Origin: Narthecium ossifragum
Lineage: Eukaryota > Streptophyta > Magnoliopsida > Dioscoreales > Nartheciaceae
Length of the DNA stretch: 64,000 bases
NCBI GenBank assembly: GCA_963920575.1
Contig: OY986973.1
Span: 9,396,607-9,460,606, forward strand
Direction of reading: 5' to 3'
Shown here in pieces: positions 47,946-59,165 of the stretch. Position 1 is the first letter of the stretch. The number at the start of each line of letters is the position of its first letter. A program made the position numbers and the translations under genes. The notes below the pieces were generated by a model. That model saw nothing but the letters and a program-made list of their open reading frames with translations, did no database searches and was not told where the DNA came from.

Positions 47946-49127
47946 CTAAACGTAGTCTGGGTACTCGCGGTCTGGAAGTGCGTACACTCCCCCTCTGGGT
48001 CCGCCTCGACCTCCGCCGCGACCTCTGCCTCTCCCGGCTCCTGGTGTCCGCCAACCTCCGCCTGCTCCGCCACGAACTGACTGTGCCCTCAACGTCGGAC
48101 AGTCTCGGCGGAAGTGCCCTGTCTGCCGACACTCGAAGCACACAGGAGGTCCAAGCGCTAGCTGCTGGCTCTGGCCTCCTCCGGATGCCTGCCCCTGAGG
48201 CCCAGCCGGAAGAAGTGGCTGGCCTCCCTGCCTGGGTTGCTGCGGGTACTGGGGTGGGTGACGCTGGTATGGATGCTAGTGTCGTGAGTACCTCTGCCGC
48301 TGCATCCACGAACCTCCCCTGCCCTGAGCTGCTCTCTGTGGTTGTCCTCCGCCACTGGTGCTCGCAGACGACGCCGGCTGGACTGCCCTGGGACCCGGCT
48401 CCTGCAACTGAGCCTCAACTACTAAGGCACAGTCTAGCGCCTCTGCGTACGTGCTAGCACGCTGAGCCGCGATCAACCGCCTGAGCTCAGGCCTAAGCCC
48501 CCACTGGAACTGCTCAGCTCTGGCAAGAGGGTCCGCCGACACCGCTTCGGCAAATCTGGCAAGTCTCGTGAACCTAGCCGCGTGCTGTACTACCGACTGA
48601 GTACCCTGAGAAAGGGTCTGGTACTCATGGACAAGGGCCGAGCGCGCACTGCGGGGAAAGAACGCGCCAAGAAACGACGAACGAAACACGGCCCACGGTG
48701 GGTCACTCCCGTCCCTGGCGGCCAGAAAAGAGCGCCACCAGTCCAAAGCATCCCCGTCGAGCTGGAACGCGACAAGTCTGACCCGAACTCAATCATCCTG
48801 GATGAACAGAGTGTCAAGGGCGCGACTGACTCCCTCCAGCCAGTCGTCCGCCACCGCTGGGTCGCCCCCAGCACTGCTGAACCTAGGCGGGTTCAGCCTC
48901 TGGAAGTCGACCACCGCTGTCGCAATAGCACGCTGGTCGAGTGGAGGAGAGACCTCCTCGGCGACGAAAGAAGCATCCTCCTCCACCACGACCTCAATCC
49001 TCGGCTCTGGCTCTGGTGCAGGTACACGGGGCACGGCTGCGTTGGCCCCTAAGGCCCGTCGGGCAGCGCGCTCGTCGCGCGCAGTGCCACTACCCAAGAC
49101 AGGACAGCTAGCCCGGCTCCCTGCCAT
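47946..49127 (-). pseudogene. Tekay gag, broken
   Basis: The start chosen is the ATG at 49127 (MAGSRASCPVLG), about 190 bases after the PBS. The gag domain has WLEGVSRALDTLF, WWRSFLAARDG, FFPRSARSALVHEY and the helices to about residue 270. A zinc knuckle CFECRQTGHFRRDC follows near 48143-48100, then a glycine/arginine-rich tail. Stops at 48789-48791, 48276-48278 and 47946-47948 interrupt the same frame. The base composition is higher in G+C than that of the Athila elements. Confidence 0.88.
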
Positions 49128-49315
49128 CTGCACGTTCACCAGAGACGACAAGTGTCCACCCGTAAGAAAACAAAACACAGCAGCAATCAATAACATAAAA
49201 GCGTAGCACACATGAGCACGATCAAGCACACATGGATGCTCTACTCCTAGAACTATCCCAAACCGCACTCAAAACTTAACCGCAAGCCTAATACTATCCC
49301 TGGGACCTACAGCCT

Positions 49316-49327
49316 GCTCTGATACCA
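49316..49327 (-). promoter_or_regulatory. Primer-binding site of the Tekay element
   Basis: TGGTATCAGAGC on the minus strand, 3 bases from the end of the 5' LTR at 49331. It is the standard plant initiator-tRNA-Met PBS used by chromoviruses. It fixes the 5' LTR as the one at 49331-51741. Confidence 0.95.
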
Positions 49328-49330
49328 AGT

Positions 49331-51741
49331 TGTCACACCCCGACCTAGAAAACCCATCCAGGACGGGGCGTGAGGGTTCCTATCTCTATTCATCTTCAAT
49401 CGGCGGGATACAAATACGGAAAGACGGATAAATTTAAACAAATTATAATCCAGAGGTAAATAGATATTCAATTTATATAACATCAGTTGTACTATTTAAT
49501 ATTTGATACAAAAATCTTCCAAGGATAGATATAATACATAATCCCAAAAGTCCTCGAAATGTTTACAACATATATATTATCCAAAAAGGTACAACAGTTT
49601 TATCCTCCAGCAAAACCTCAAGCGCCTCTGGATGTACTCGCGCCGCCAAAGGCCGATCTCGTCGGCTCCACAGATGAAGAACTGCCGCCTGCACCTGCAA
49701 ACGCAACCCGGGTAGGAGTGAGCGATAAGCTCAGTAGGGTTCTACTCTACGGCACACAGAAGAGAGGAAAACAACAACAATGTTGTCTCCCCGCTCAAGT
49801 CTAAGGAATGCCACGGGGTTCCACGACCCCTGCCGACTACCCCAAGGATCCTACTCTTCTCAACCGACCACGCTGGGAGGAAACAGAGAACCAGAACCAG
49901 TAGGATCACCCTTAACCAGCAGGAAGCCACTACCTGGGGAACATGTCAGGGGCACCGACAACCATCCTTAGCCCTTGGCCTTGGGAGACCAACACGACCT
50001 CTAAACCTCAAACATTGATCAAAGCCAGCTATAGCAAAATCCTCAACAACAAGAGATTCGATGATGCAAAAAAACACCATACTCCTGATTACCCAGCCAC
50101 GGTCCTAAGGCTAGATCCGAGCTACCCGAAAGCCTCGGATCGGCCACCCAAACCATCGCCCGCCTAACCTCAGATGCCTCTAATGCACACAATGCGTGAA
50201 CCTATGCAAACATCTACCCTAGATGTCTCTATATGCCACAGCATCAATTACAGGTTCACAGTTATACAATAGCCCTCGGCACTCGCCGGCAAGAGGCTAA
50301 GGTTTCACAATTCCTCATTAGCTAGCACTCATAGCTAGCTAATGGTTAGGCAATCAACTAAGCATTTAACTACAATCAAACATGTATTCAATGCAAACGA
50401 AACCATAGATTTTGCCCAAAAAGGAAAATTACTCGAATCGATCCTCAAACTCGATAGAAATCCTCTTAAAATCCCACAACATCCACATACATACTTCCCA
50501 ACATGTTTAGATATTAATCACAAATCAAATCCATCTAAGAAAAACCAGAAAACACTGCTCAAGGGCCCACGGTTGATGCGACGGTCGACCGTGAGGCCAC
50601 GGTCGATGTCACGGTCGATCCTCCGGTCGACCGTGGGACCAAAACGAGGAAAAACATCAGGGCGACGGTCGATCGGTCCATCGACCGTGAGGAGCCCAAA
50701 ACGGGACAGAGCCTCACGGACGATGCGGCGGTCGATCCGCCGGTCGACCATGAGGCGGGAAGAAAAAGGGTGGAAGCCCGCGGTCGATCAGTCCATCGAC
50801 CGTGGGAGACGAAAATCCTGACAGAGCCTGATGGACGATGCGACGGTCGATCCGCCAGTCGACCGTCAGGCCCAGAAAGAGCAAATCAATACTTGACGGT
50901 CGATGCACCGATCGACCGTCGAGCCTTAGGCACAGTTCATCAGAACAGTGCCGGAAATCCAATTCTTTGGATTTCAAGGATCAAATCAAGTTGGAAGTTG
51001 ATGAAATTTTGCAAGCAAGTGTAATTAACGATGGGGAAAACAATGGAATGAAGAAATCCCGATTTTGATGGTTAAATCTCCTATTTAGGTCAAAACGGGC
51101 GAAAACCGACAAAACGGCGATAATACGGAAACCAGCCGTTGAAATACGGAAAACGCGTGATAGAAATACTTCAAATCATTCACATTACATGCACAATGAG
51201 CTATAGGGCATTCTAACTAGTACTCCTACAGTGAAAAGGCAATAAACCTATCCTAGGAGAACCCGATCCTAAGATCGAGGTAGAAACACCTACCTGAGCA
51301 AGTAGAGCAGCTCCACCACGCGTCCAACCAGTCGAGCCGCCAAGATCCGCGCTCCGAAAGCCACGTCTCCAAGTCCTAGCTCAGCCGAAGGAGAGAGAAG
51401 GAGAGAAAACGACAAGAGAAGAGAAGGAAAGAGAGAGAAAGGGACATGGCTTATATAGAGACCCGGATCGATCTCAGCCGTCCGATTCGATCTTTCCCGA
51501 TCGAGCTCCGATCTTCCGATCGGACGCACCCTAGAGATTATAATCAAACACATACATCAATCTAAGGCCGTGTGTGAAACGCGGGTGTGAAACCGACCAC
51601 CAGAGGGCATATTTACTAAAATGCCCCCGGGGTCCAAACCGCCATACGATCGCCCGATCGTACCCGATGCGAAACCAAATCAGCAGGAAACCGGCTCTCG
51701 ACCCACGCGATCGAGCCAGGTCGGAGGGACGGGCCCTCACA
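49331..51741 (-). repeat. 5' LTR of the Tekay element
   Basis: 2411 bp with TGTCACACCCCGACC at the left and GGCCCTCACA at the right. In transcription order it has TATATAA at 51451-51457 (minus), a CT-rich leader (about 51440-51360), a splice-donor-like CAGGTAGGTG near 51287-51296, then the GGTCGATC/GGTCGACC array at about 50570-50935. It is intact, unlike its partner. Confidence 0.93.
51451..51457 (-). promoter_or_regulatory. TATA box in the Tekay 5' LTR
   Basis: TATATAA on the minus strand about 285 bases from the LTR start, with the CT-rich leader just downstream. The same box is seen at 19561-19567 in the 3' LTR and near 56630 in LTR G. Confidence 0.55.
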
Positions 51742-51746
51742 GGAAG

Positions 51747-53026
51747 TTACGACAATTTTAGTACCAATGGAGCAGTCTAGATGGCAAAACAGTAAATACT
51801 TATGAAAGACGGATCGATCATGTTCCCTAAAAGAATCAATCCTTTTATACAGACAGACCTGACAGAGAGCATACTTTTTAGATGATCATAGAAGGATCGA
51901 TCCTCCTTTCACTCGAGAATATTGAGGAAATCGCCGAGACGAAGGATCCATCCTACTCTTTCATGGATCCATTCTACTAAAAAGGATCGATCATTCTTCT
52001 TTCAAAGGATCGATTTTCCTCGGGCGTAGCCAGAAATTGAAGATGTTGATATCAAAGGATCGATCTTACCTTCGGCAGTGAAGAAAATTAACGGCTCAGA
52101 TCTAATCCGAGGATGGAGACACTTAAGGCTATAAATAGGACTCTTTATAGGGGTTGAGGGGGGATTTCTAGATACTTTTGGATGCTACTTTCTACTCTTA
52201 TATTTTTCCTAGGTTTTCTCTAGCTTATTGGAATTTTTTGAGGATTATTCTGGATGGCCTTGCGTGGCTAAATCTTGATTCTTGGTCAAGGAAACTGAAA
52301 CCTCGGTATCAATGCAACTGTGAGATCTAATCTATTTTTATTGTTCAGTTTATACTTGAGTATTGAATGTTCTTATGTGATTCGATGTTCATGGTTGTCT
52401 TGTCTAATTGCTAGGAGGCCTACTAGTTTATTATTCATTGCGATCTACTGCTCGGTTGGATATCAAATCCATAATTGTTTGATCCCTCTAATCTGCGAAG
52501 CAACTGAGATCTATTGATTTACTGCGCTTCAGGTATTAATAGACCGTAGGTAGAATATTTGACTAGATTAAATGCAACCCCGTGTGCTTGTGTTGTTTGG
52601 CTTCATCGATCTCCCTATTCTTAATGTTGCTATTGGATTAAATCTACAACGCGTTCTTGGGTTGTTTAGTAGTTAGGGTTGATTGGATCGCTTGTTTCTA
52701 ATTAACTATGAGTGAGGAGAGATTCGAATTTAATTCGAACGGTGAATATTCGAGATATGAACTGGTATATTTTTGCATCAATGATAAGTTGTTGGATTCC
52801 GATGGTGGATGTTGACTTAGACCAAGGTTTGTTCTCTTGATTCAATTCGATTCTTCGCTTTAGATTGTTTTTTTTACTGTTTTCCTCACGCTTAAACCCC
52901 CCCATCTTTGTTCACTAAGCACAAAACCATGCTAAACACTCTTCGTGGGATCGACTCGTACTCGCACTACTATATTTATTTTAATGAGTATTGGTTTTAT
53001 TTTTGGTTGCTTGCGACAGCACACCA
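51747..53026 (+). repeat. Solo LTR D, right part
   Basis: Continues 17440 after the Tekay element. It has GGATCGATC motifs between about 51813 and 52066, the TATA box TATAAATAGG at 52131-52140, a T-rich transcribed part and a final GGGATCGACTCGTACTCGC phrase. It ends in GACAGCACACCA at 53026, followed by TGATG (53027-53031). No PBS follows, so it is a solo LTR. Only about half can be aligned by eye with the A/B LTRs, so it is a separate, older family. Confidence 0.87.
52131..52140 (+). promoter_or_regulatory. TATA box in LTR D
   Basis: TATAAATAGG preceded by GGC, as in the A/B LTRs (GGCTATAAATAGG), about 65 bases after the last GATCGATC motif. Inference from position. Confidence 0.55.
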
Positions 53027-53031
53027 TGATG

Positions 53032-54468
53032 CTGGAGAAAGAAATTCTAGTTTTTTTCGTCAAATGCTAGCTTCTTTATCACACAAGTCTAGGATCAAGG
53101 AGCTAATTGATGGTGAAGGAAATGTTGTGGAGAGTCAGGAGGCAATTGGGCTTACACTTCAGAGGCACTATGAAGGCATTTGGGGTGATGATGGAGTGCT
53201 CATTGATGAGTTGCTCCCTGACTCACCCAAGATCAGTCATTGCTGGAAAAGTATGATGATTGAAGAGGCCTCGTAGGAGGAAATCAAGAAGATAGTTTTT
53301 CAGCTTGGTAGGAACAAGTGTTGGGGTCCGGATGGCATCCCAGTTGAGTTCTACAGGCTAAATTGGCAAATTGTTGGTGATGATTTTGTGCAGATAATTC
53401 AAGATTTCTTCAGGTACTCCCATATGTCGAAGGCTTGGAATGAAAGCTTTGTCTCACTCATTCCAAAATGCAAATTTCCTAAAAGAGTAAAGGATTTTAG
53501 ACCAATTAGTTTTGTATAATGTCAGATATAAGGTGATTACATCTATTCTGGCTTCAAGATTAAAGGGTGTTTTGAGCAATCTGATTAGTTGTGAGCAGTC
53601 GGCTTTTGTTGAAGATCAGAGTATTCAAGACAGTATAGTTGTGGCTAATGATATCATGCACTTGATGGCAGTGGCTCCTAAATCTAGAAGTTTGATGGTC
53701 CTTAAGTTGGATTTGCAGTCAACCTACGACAAGGTTCGTTGGTCTTTTTTGGATGAAGTAATGGTAAGGATGGAGTTCCCACCTTTGTGGATAAGTTGGC
53801 TTATGACATGCCTAAGAGGATCTATGTTTTCCTTCATTGTGAATGAGGAAATCCATGGAAGGGTGAAGCCAAAATGTGGGGTGCGACAAGGTGATCCTTT
53901 GTTGCCTTATTTGTTCGCGATTGTACAGGAAATTCATCCTAGAATTCTAGACTCTCCGGGGTCAGGTTTGGATGGAATTCGTTTCAAGCATACGGATTTC
54001 TCTCTATCTCATTTGCTTTATGCAGATGATTGTATGATTGCTACTAGTGCCACTTGTTTGGAGGCCCGAAAGGTAAGACTGAAGCTAACTAGGTTCAAGA
54101 TTTTGAGTGGCTTGGAGATGAACCCAAATAAATCAACTATTAAGTTCTCGCCATTTGTTAAAAAGCAGAGAAGAGTGGCAATCTGTGGAATTTTGAAGGT
54201 TGGTATTGCCAAGAACAGTTGGCATTACATGGGAGCTCCTATCGGTCCTAATAGACTGAAGGCAGCGGATTTCAGTTCGGTGATTGATCGTATGACAAAT
54301 AAAGTGTTGTCCTGGCAAGGGAGAAAAGTTTCTAAGGCTGGTAGAGTAGTGCTATTGAAATCAGTCTTGCAGAGCATACCTGTGTATACGATGACTACAT
54401 CAGCCGTGCCATGCAAGGCATTTAACAGATTTGCATAAACTTCTTGTGGCAAGGTAGGAGATCGGGTC
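53032..54468 (+). pseudogene. LINE2 ORF2 fragment: reverse transcriptase
   Basis: L1-type reverse transcriptase. It follows the linker (AGERNSSFFR) and shows GPDGIPVEFY, SLIPK, FRPIS, KLDLQSTYDKV, CGVRQGDPL and the catalytic LLYADD. A stop at 53274-53276 and a single extra T near 53510 (FRPIS, then the frame changes to YNVRYKV) break it; a last stop is at 54436-54438. The coding block is otherwise open for over 300 codons. It ends where LTR G inserted (TSD GGGTC). The endonuclease is missing because the element is 5'-truncated. Confidence 0.9.
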
Positions 54469-56922
54469 TGTCACACCCCGACCCAGAAAACCCATTCAGG
54501 ACGAGGCGTGAGGGTTCCTATCACTATTCATCTCCAACTGGCGCAATACATTGCGGAAAGCATGGATAAACTTAAACAATTCATATTCCAGAGGTAAGCC
54601 GTAATTCAAATTATAAATACATCAAGTTGTACTGTTTAAACATCTATTACAATTTCTTATCAAACTCCTCTAGGGGAAAAGATATTATACATATAATCCA
54701 AAAATCCTCGAAGATGTTTATAATATACAACACTATCAAAAGTACAACAGTCTTCCTGCAGCAACCTCAGACGCCTCTGGAAGTACTTGCACCGCCAAAG
54801 GCTAATCCCGCCGGCTCTACTGCTGAAAAACTGGCGCCTTCACCTGCAAACGCAACCCGGGTAGGAGTTAGCGATAAGCTCAGTAGGGTTCTACTCTACG
54901 ACACACAGAAGGGAGGAAAACATCAACAGTGATGTCTCTCCGCTCAAGTCTAGGGAATGCCACGGGGTCCCACAACCCCTGTCGATGTCCCAAGGGCTCC
55001 TGCCATGGAACCTCTCTCCTGTACAAGTTACCAGGAGGCCACGAAACAGTAACATGCAGGGTTACCCTTACCAAAGCAGGAAGACCATGCCTTGGGGACC
55101 CACGTTGGGATCGCATCGACATCCATCCTTAGCACTTAGCCTTGGGAAGACAACATGACCTCTAAACCTCAAAGCGAGATAATATTCCAGTCCGACTACT
55201 TGATAATCCTCGATAACATTAGATTCTGATTAAACAATCACGTCCTAACCCTGACTACCCAGCCGCGGTCCTAAGGCTAGATCCGAACTACCTGAGAACA
55301 TCGGATCGGCGATCAACCCATCGCCTGCCTAACCTGATATGCCTCGAATGCATACAATGCATGAACCTATGCAAACATCTATCCTAGATGTCTTTATATG
55401 TCACAACATCAATATAGGCTCAACAGTTATACAATAGCCCTCGGCACTCGCCAGCAACGGGCTAAGGTTCCACAATACCTCATTAGCTAACACTCATAGT
55501 TAGCTAACGGCTAGAGAAGCAACAAGCATTTAAACTACTAACCAACCAAGTATTTAAATGCGGGTAAAAGTCGTAAATTCATCAAAGAGGTTAAACTCCC
55601 GATTCAATTCCCAATCTCAATAGAAATCCCGTAAAAACCTCGTGTATGCTTCCTAATATGATTGGGTATCTATCATGAATGAAAACCAATCAAAGGAAAC
55701 CAGAAAACACGGCTCAGTGGCCCACGGTCGATGCGATGGTCGATCCGACGGTCGACCGTGAGGTCATGGTCGATCCGACGGTCGACCGTGAGGCCATGGT
55801 CGATCCGACGGTCGACCGTTGGGCCAAACGAGGGAAAAGCATAAGGGTCACGGTCGATCTGTACATCGACCCTGGGAGCCCTAAAATGAGACAGAGCCTC
55901 ACGGACAATGCGACGGTCGATCCGACGGTAGACCGTGAGGCGGAAAGGAAAAGAGAGGGAGCCCGTGGTCGATTGGTTCATCGACCGTGGGAGACCAAAA
56001 ACACGACAGAGCCTAACGGACGATGCGACGGTCGACCCGTCAGGCTCAAAAGAAGCGTATCAACACTTGACGGTCGATCCGCCGATCGACCGTCGAGCCT
56101 GATGCACAGTTAATCATAACAGTGCCGGAAATCCAATTTTTTGGATTTGAATGATCAAATCTTGTTGGAAAATAATGAAACTTTGCAAGCATGCGTAATA
56201 AATGATGGAGAAGCCATTGGTGCGAAGAAAACATGGTTTTGATGGTTAAATCTCAAACCTATGTCTTAATGGCCGAAAACTGATAAAATGGCGATAATAC
56301 GATAATCATCCGATAAAATACGGAAATCTACTGATATGAATACTAGAAGCAAGCCACAATATATATGCTACAAGTTACACAACATTCTAACATGTATTCC
56401 TACAGTGAAAGTACAATAAACCTATCATAGGAGAACCCGATTACAAGATCGAGGTAGAAACACCTACTTGGGCAAGTAGGGCAGCTCCTCCACGCGTCCA
56501 ACCAGTCAAACCGCCAAGATCCGCTCCTCGAAGCTCGCGTCTCCAAGCCCTAGCACAGCCGAAGGAGAGAGAAAGGGAGAGAAGGAGACAACGACAGGGA
56601 AGAAGAAGAAAGAGAGAGAAAGAGACAGGCTATATATAGAGATCTGAACCGATCTCGGCCGTCCGATTCGATTTTTCCCGATCGAGCTCCGATCTTTCGA
56701 TCGAACACACCCTTAGGGTTCTAATCAAACGCATACATCAATCCAATGCCGTGTGTGTAACGCGGGTGTGAAACTGATCACCAGGGGCACATTTACCAAA
56801 ATGCCCTTGGGGCTAAAAACCAACATACGATCGCCCGATCGTACCCGACGCGGAAACAAACCAAAAGGAAAACGGCCCTCGACCCACGTGGTCGAGCCAG
56901 GTCGGAGGGACGGGCCCTCACA
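54469..56922 (-). mobile_element. Solo LTR G (Tekay family) in LINE2
   Basis: 2454 bp, TGTCACACCCCGACC to GGCCCTCACA, with GGGTC (54464-54468) and GGGTT (56923-56927) as duplication, one base different. LINE2 reads through in frame with the LTR removed. It is the same family as 49331-51741 but clearly more diverged, and about 40 bp longer partly through a 30-bp minisatellite at 55741-55825. Orientation is opposite to LINE2. No internal sequence. Confidence 0.9.
55741..55825. repeat. 30-bp minisatellite in LTR G
   Basis: Nearly three units with starts at 55741, 55771 and 55801, each beginning CGATCCGACGGTCGACCGTG and followed by AGG and then TCATGGT or CCATGGT. The other two LTRs of the family have only the single, degenerate version. 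Confidence 0.88.
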
Positions 56923-57776
56923 GGGTTTGTCTTTGATGGCTTGGAATGAGGTGTGTAAACCTAAGCAATTTGGCGGGCTTGGGATGAAGGATTTTTCATT
57001 ATGGCAGCAGGCATTGAAATTGAAGAGAATGGAAGATTTTCTCCAAGGTAAAGAGTATGTGTGGACTAGGTTTGCTAAAGCTATGTATCAGTGGGTTGGA
57101 AGGTTGCCTAAATTCAAAAACAGAGGCTCTTACCACTGGAAATAAGTTTGTAAGGAAGTAGAGGATTTAAATTTGGAGCTCCATTGGTCACCAGGAAGAA
57201 ATAGTAAAGTGAGGGTAATGGAGGATCATTGGGTGATGGATGGAGCCATGTTGTCTAAACCGTCTCTGTTCTGTGGAGAGAAAACAGAGAAGTTATTAGT
57301 GGGAGACTTGATGACTGAGATTGGGTGGAATGTTGAACTGTTGGAAGCAATGTTTCATCCTGAGATTGTTAATGGTATTGTTGGATTACCTTTCCCACTA
57401 CAAATAGACAGTGATGAAGCTCGTTGGACATTTAACTTCAGTTGGAGAGTAACATCGCCCTCAGCATATAAATTTTTATCTCATAGACACATACCAAGTT
57501 GGAGGTATGAAGGAGAGGTGAATTGGTCAAACTTATGGCGCCTTCCAGTTGGCCCAAAAGTAAAACAATTTCTTTGGAAAGCATTGAAAGGCAAATTACC
57601 GGTAAGAGAGGCTTTGTGGAGGTGGTGTAATACTACGGAGAGGCTATGTCCTAAGTGTGAAGCTCACCCAGAAACCATCCATCATGCATTATTTGAATGC
57701 TAGTTTGTATATGATGTCATTCAGCTGATCCTTTTGGAGTGTGATGTGAACTTAGGAGACTGGAATATGAGTGTTC
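56923..57776 (+). pseudogene. LINE2 ORF2 fragment: C-terminal part with zinc-binding module
   Basis: Continues RT after LTR G: LMAWNEVCKPKQFGGLG, the conserved W..VC.PK..GGLG signature of plant LINEs, then a linker and the zf-RVT module with WRLPVGPKVKQFLWKA, then CPKC and HHALFEC as metal ligands. Stops at 57144-57146 (TAA) and 57701-57703 (TAG, likely former TGG) interrupt it. The end at 57776 is the copia LTR insertion site. Confidence 0.87.
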
Positions 57777-58447
57777 TGTTGACTTTTTGGCTCGTTCATA
57801 ACATCCGATCGATCCGGCTCGTTTGAAGGATCGATCCGGCTCATTTCACACTCTTTTGGATCGATCCCTCTTTGTCCGATCAATCCGTCTCTATAGTAGG
57901 ATCGATCGGACTTCGCATTTTTTTCCAGACAGAGGACGGTGTTTTGGAGGAAGCACCAAGCGATCGATCCTAAGATCGCTCCTACTTGGTTCCGATCGAT
58001 CTGTCTCTATTGTAAGATCGATCGGACTCGGGAATTCTGGAATTCGTCTACACTCAAGCAAACGGATCGATCCTTCCTCTTTAATGGGATCGATCCTTCT
58101 CTACTTGATGGAAAATCCGATGGCTCAGATTAATTCCGGTTTTGGGTTATTTGGAGGGATATAAATAGAGTGTTTGTAACCCTAATATTTAAGGGAGGAA
58201 AATAAGGTTTTGGAGAGAGCTTGAGAGCCTTTTGGAGAGAGGCTTTTGCCCTATTTTGTAATCCTTCTTCTTGATTAGTGGATTGATCTCGCCGTGCCGC
58301 CCGTGGATATAGGTTATTGCCGAACCACGTTAAACCCTTGTGTTCTTGGTGTGTTTTCTATTTTCTCTCCCTCTATTCTTTGGTGTGTTTTGTTTTCTTC
58401 TCGATTGGTGGTGGATTTTTGCATTGGGGGTGCCTTCCGGCGTAACA
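57777..58447 (+). mobile_element. Ty1-copia-type solo LTR
   Basis: 671 bp with ends TGTTGACTTT and GGCGTAACA, flanked by TGTTC (57772-57776 and 58448-58452). The 3' third has the phrase GTTATTGCCGAACCACGTTAAA, typical for the U5 of several copia lineages. Upstream are GATCGATC motifs from about 57803 to 58094, then TATAAATAG at 58160. The LINE2 frame is split between its zinc module and RNase H. Clade not assigned. Confidence 0.85.
58160..58168 (+). promoter_or_regulatory. TATA box in the copia-type LTR
   Basis: TATAAATAG, about 66 bases after the last GATCGATC motif. Same relation between palindromes and TATA as in LTRs A, B and D. Confidence 0.6.
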
Positions 58448-58452
58448 TGTTC

Positions 58453-59165
58453 TTCTGGACATAATCTCGAGATCATCTAGTCAGCAGGGTGCTCTTAAGC
58501 TTAAAGCTTATATGGCCTATGGTTTGTGGATTGCTTGGAAGGATAGAAACCCGCGTGTCTTTGAAGCTCGAGGGGAGCCGGCTGGGGTGTTGGCCCAAAG
58601 AGCAAAGAGGCTTGCGGAGAAGTTTATGGGAAGGAATAGAAAAATTGATTATTTCAGATCAAATGAGATTAATTTTGATAGTTCAAGGTTGCAGATTGAT
58701 GCTTCATATGACCCAGATACAGGGCAATCTGCAGTGGCAACGGTGAAATTGAAGAGGCAAGGGGAGGCTTGCTGGGCTATGGGTGAAGTGGTAGCCGCAG
58801 GAATTCCTTTTGAAGCAGAGATGATTGGTGTTTTGTAAGCTTTGGAATGGGCTAAAGAAAAAAGCAGAAGAAGAGTTGTCATTGAATCAGATGCACGAGA
58901 GGTTGTGGATGTGCTCAATGAGTTTAAAGTTTGGCCCAGGGAAGTGGAGCAGCTTGCCAAAAGGATTTGGAAGCTTGTTTTAGAGTTTGAATCGGTTTTA
59001 TTCTTTTTTATCTGTAGATCATCTAATGTTCTAACTGATCGTGTAGCCCAATGCTTGCAGAATTAGATGCACTAGGCTGGATTGGCAGCATGAGGACGGG
59101 ACTGCTGTCCTGGACCTTGTGGTGTAAATAATACATAGCCCTCGGGCTTAATTCCTTAAAAAAAG
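58453..59165 (+). pseudogene. LINE2 ORF2 end: RNase H domain and 3' tail
   Basis: The C-terminal RNase H of plant LINEs (RVT_3 type). After IAWKDRNPRVFE it shows IDASYD (first D), IPFEAEMIGVL (E), then VIESDA (D) and a final VLTDRVAQ (D). A TAA at 58836-58838 (GVL-stop-ALEW) interrupts it. The protein ends at 59064-59066. The 3' UTR ends CCTTAAAAAAAG at about 59165, a short A-rich tail. No clear TSD could be matched to the truncated left end. Confidence 0.86.

Larger units (their letters stand above)
17441..51741 (-). mobile_element. Tekay/Del-type chromovirus (Ty3-gypsy), full-length but shattered
   Basis: Transcribed right to left. It has a 5' LTR (51741-49331), PBS (49327-49316), gag (49127-47946), protease-RT-RNase H (47945-45944), integrase core (35585-34661), integrase C-terminus (22925-22368), polypurine area (22281-22246) and a 3' LTR (22245-17441). 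Flanking duplications are GAAAG (17436-17440) and GGAAG (51742-51746). Related LTRs of the A/B group read GGAAG here, so the left copy is mutated. Three LTR-type insertions (E, F with C inside, and A) sit in it; removing them leaves an element of about 9.8 kb. Gag-pol carries several stops and the protease active site is altered. It is dead. Confidence 0.92.

Noticed and set aside
53027..59165. Treating LINE1 and LINE2 as one element
   Set aside because: Their RT segments differ clearly over the same region (for example KVDLQSAY versus KLDLQSTYDKV contexts), strands are opposite, and each has its own version of the GDRNS/GERNS linker motif.
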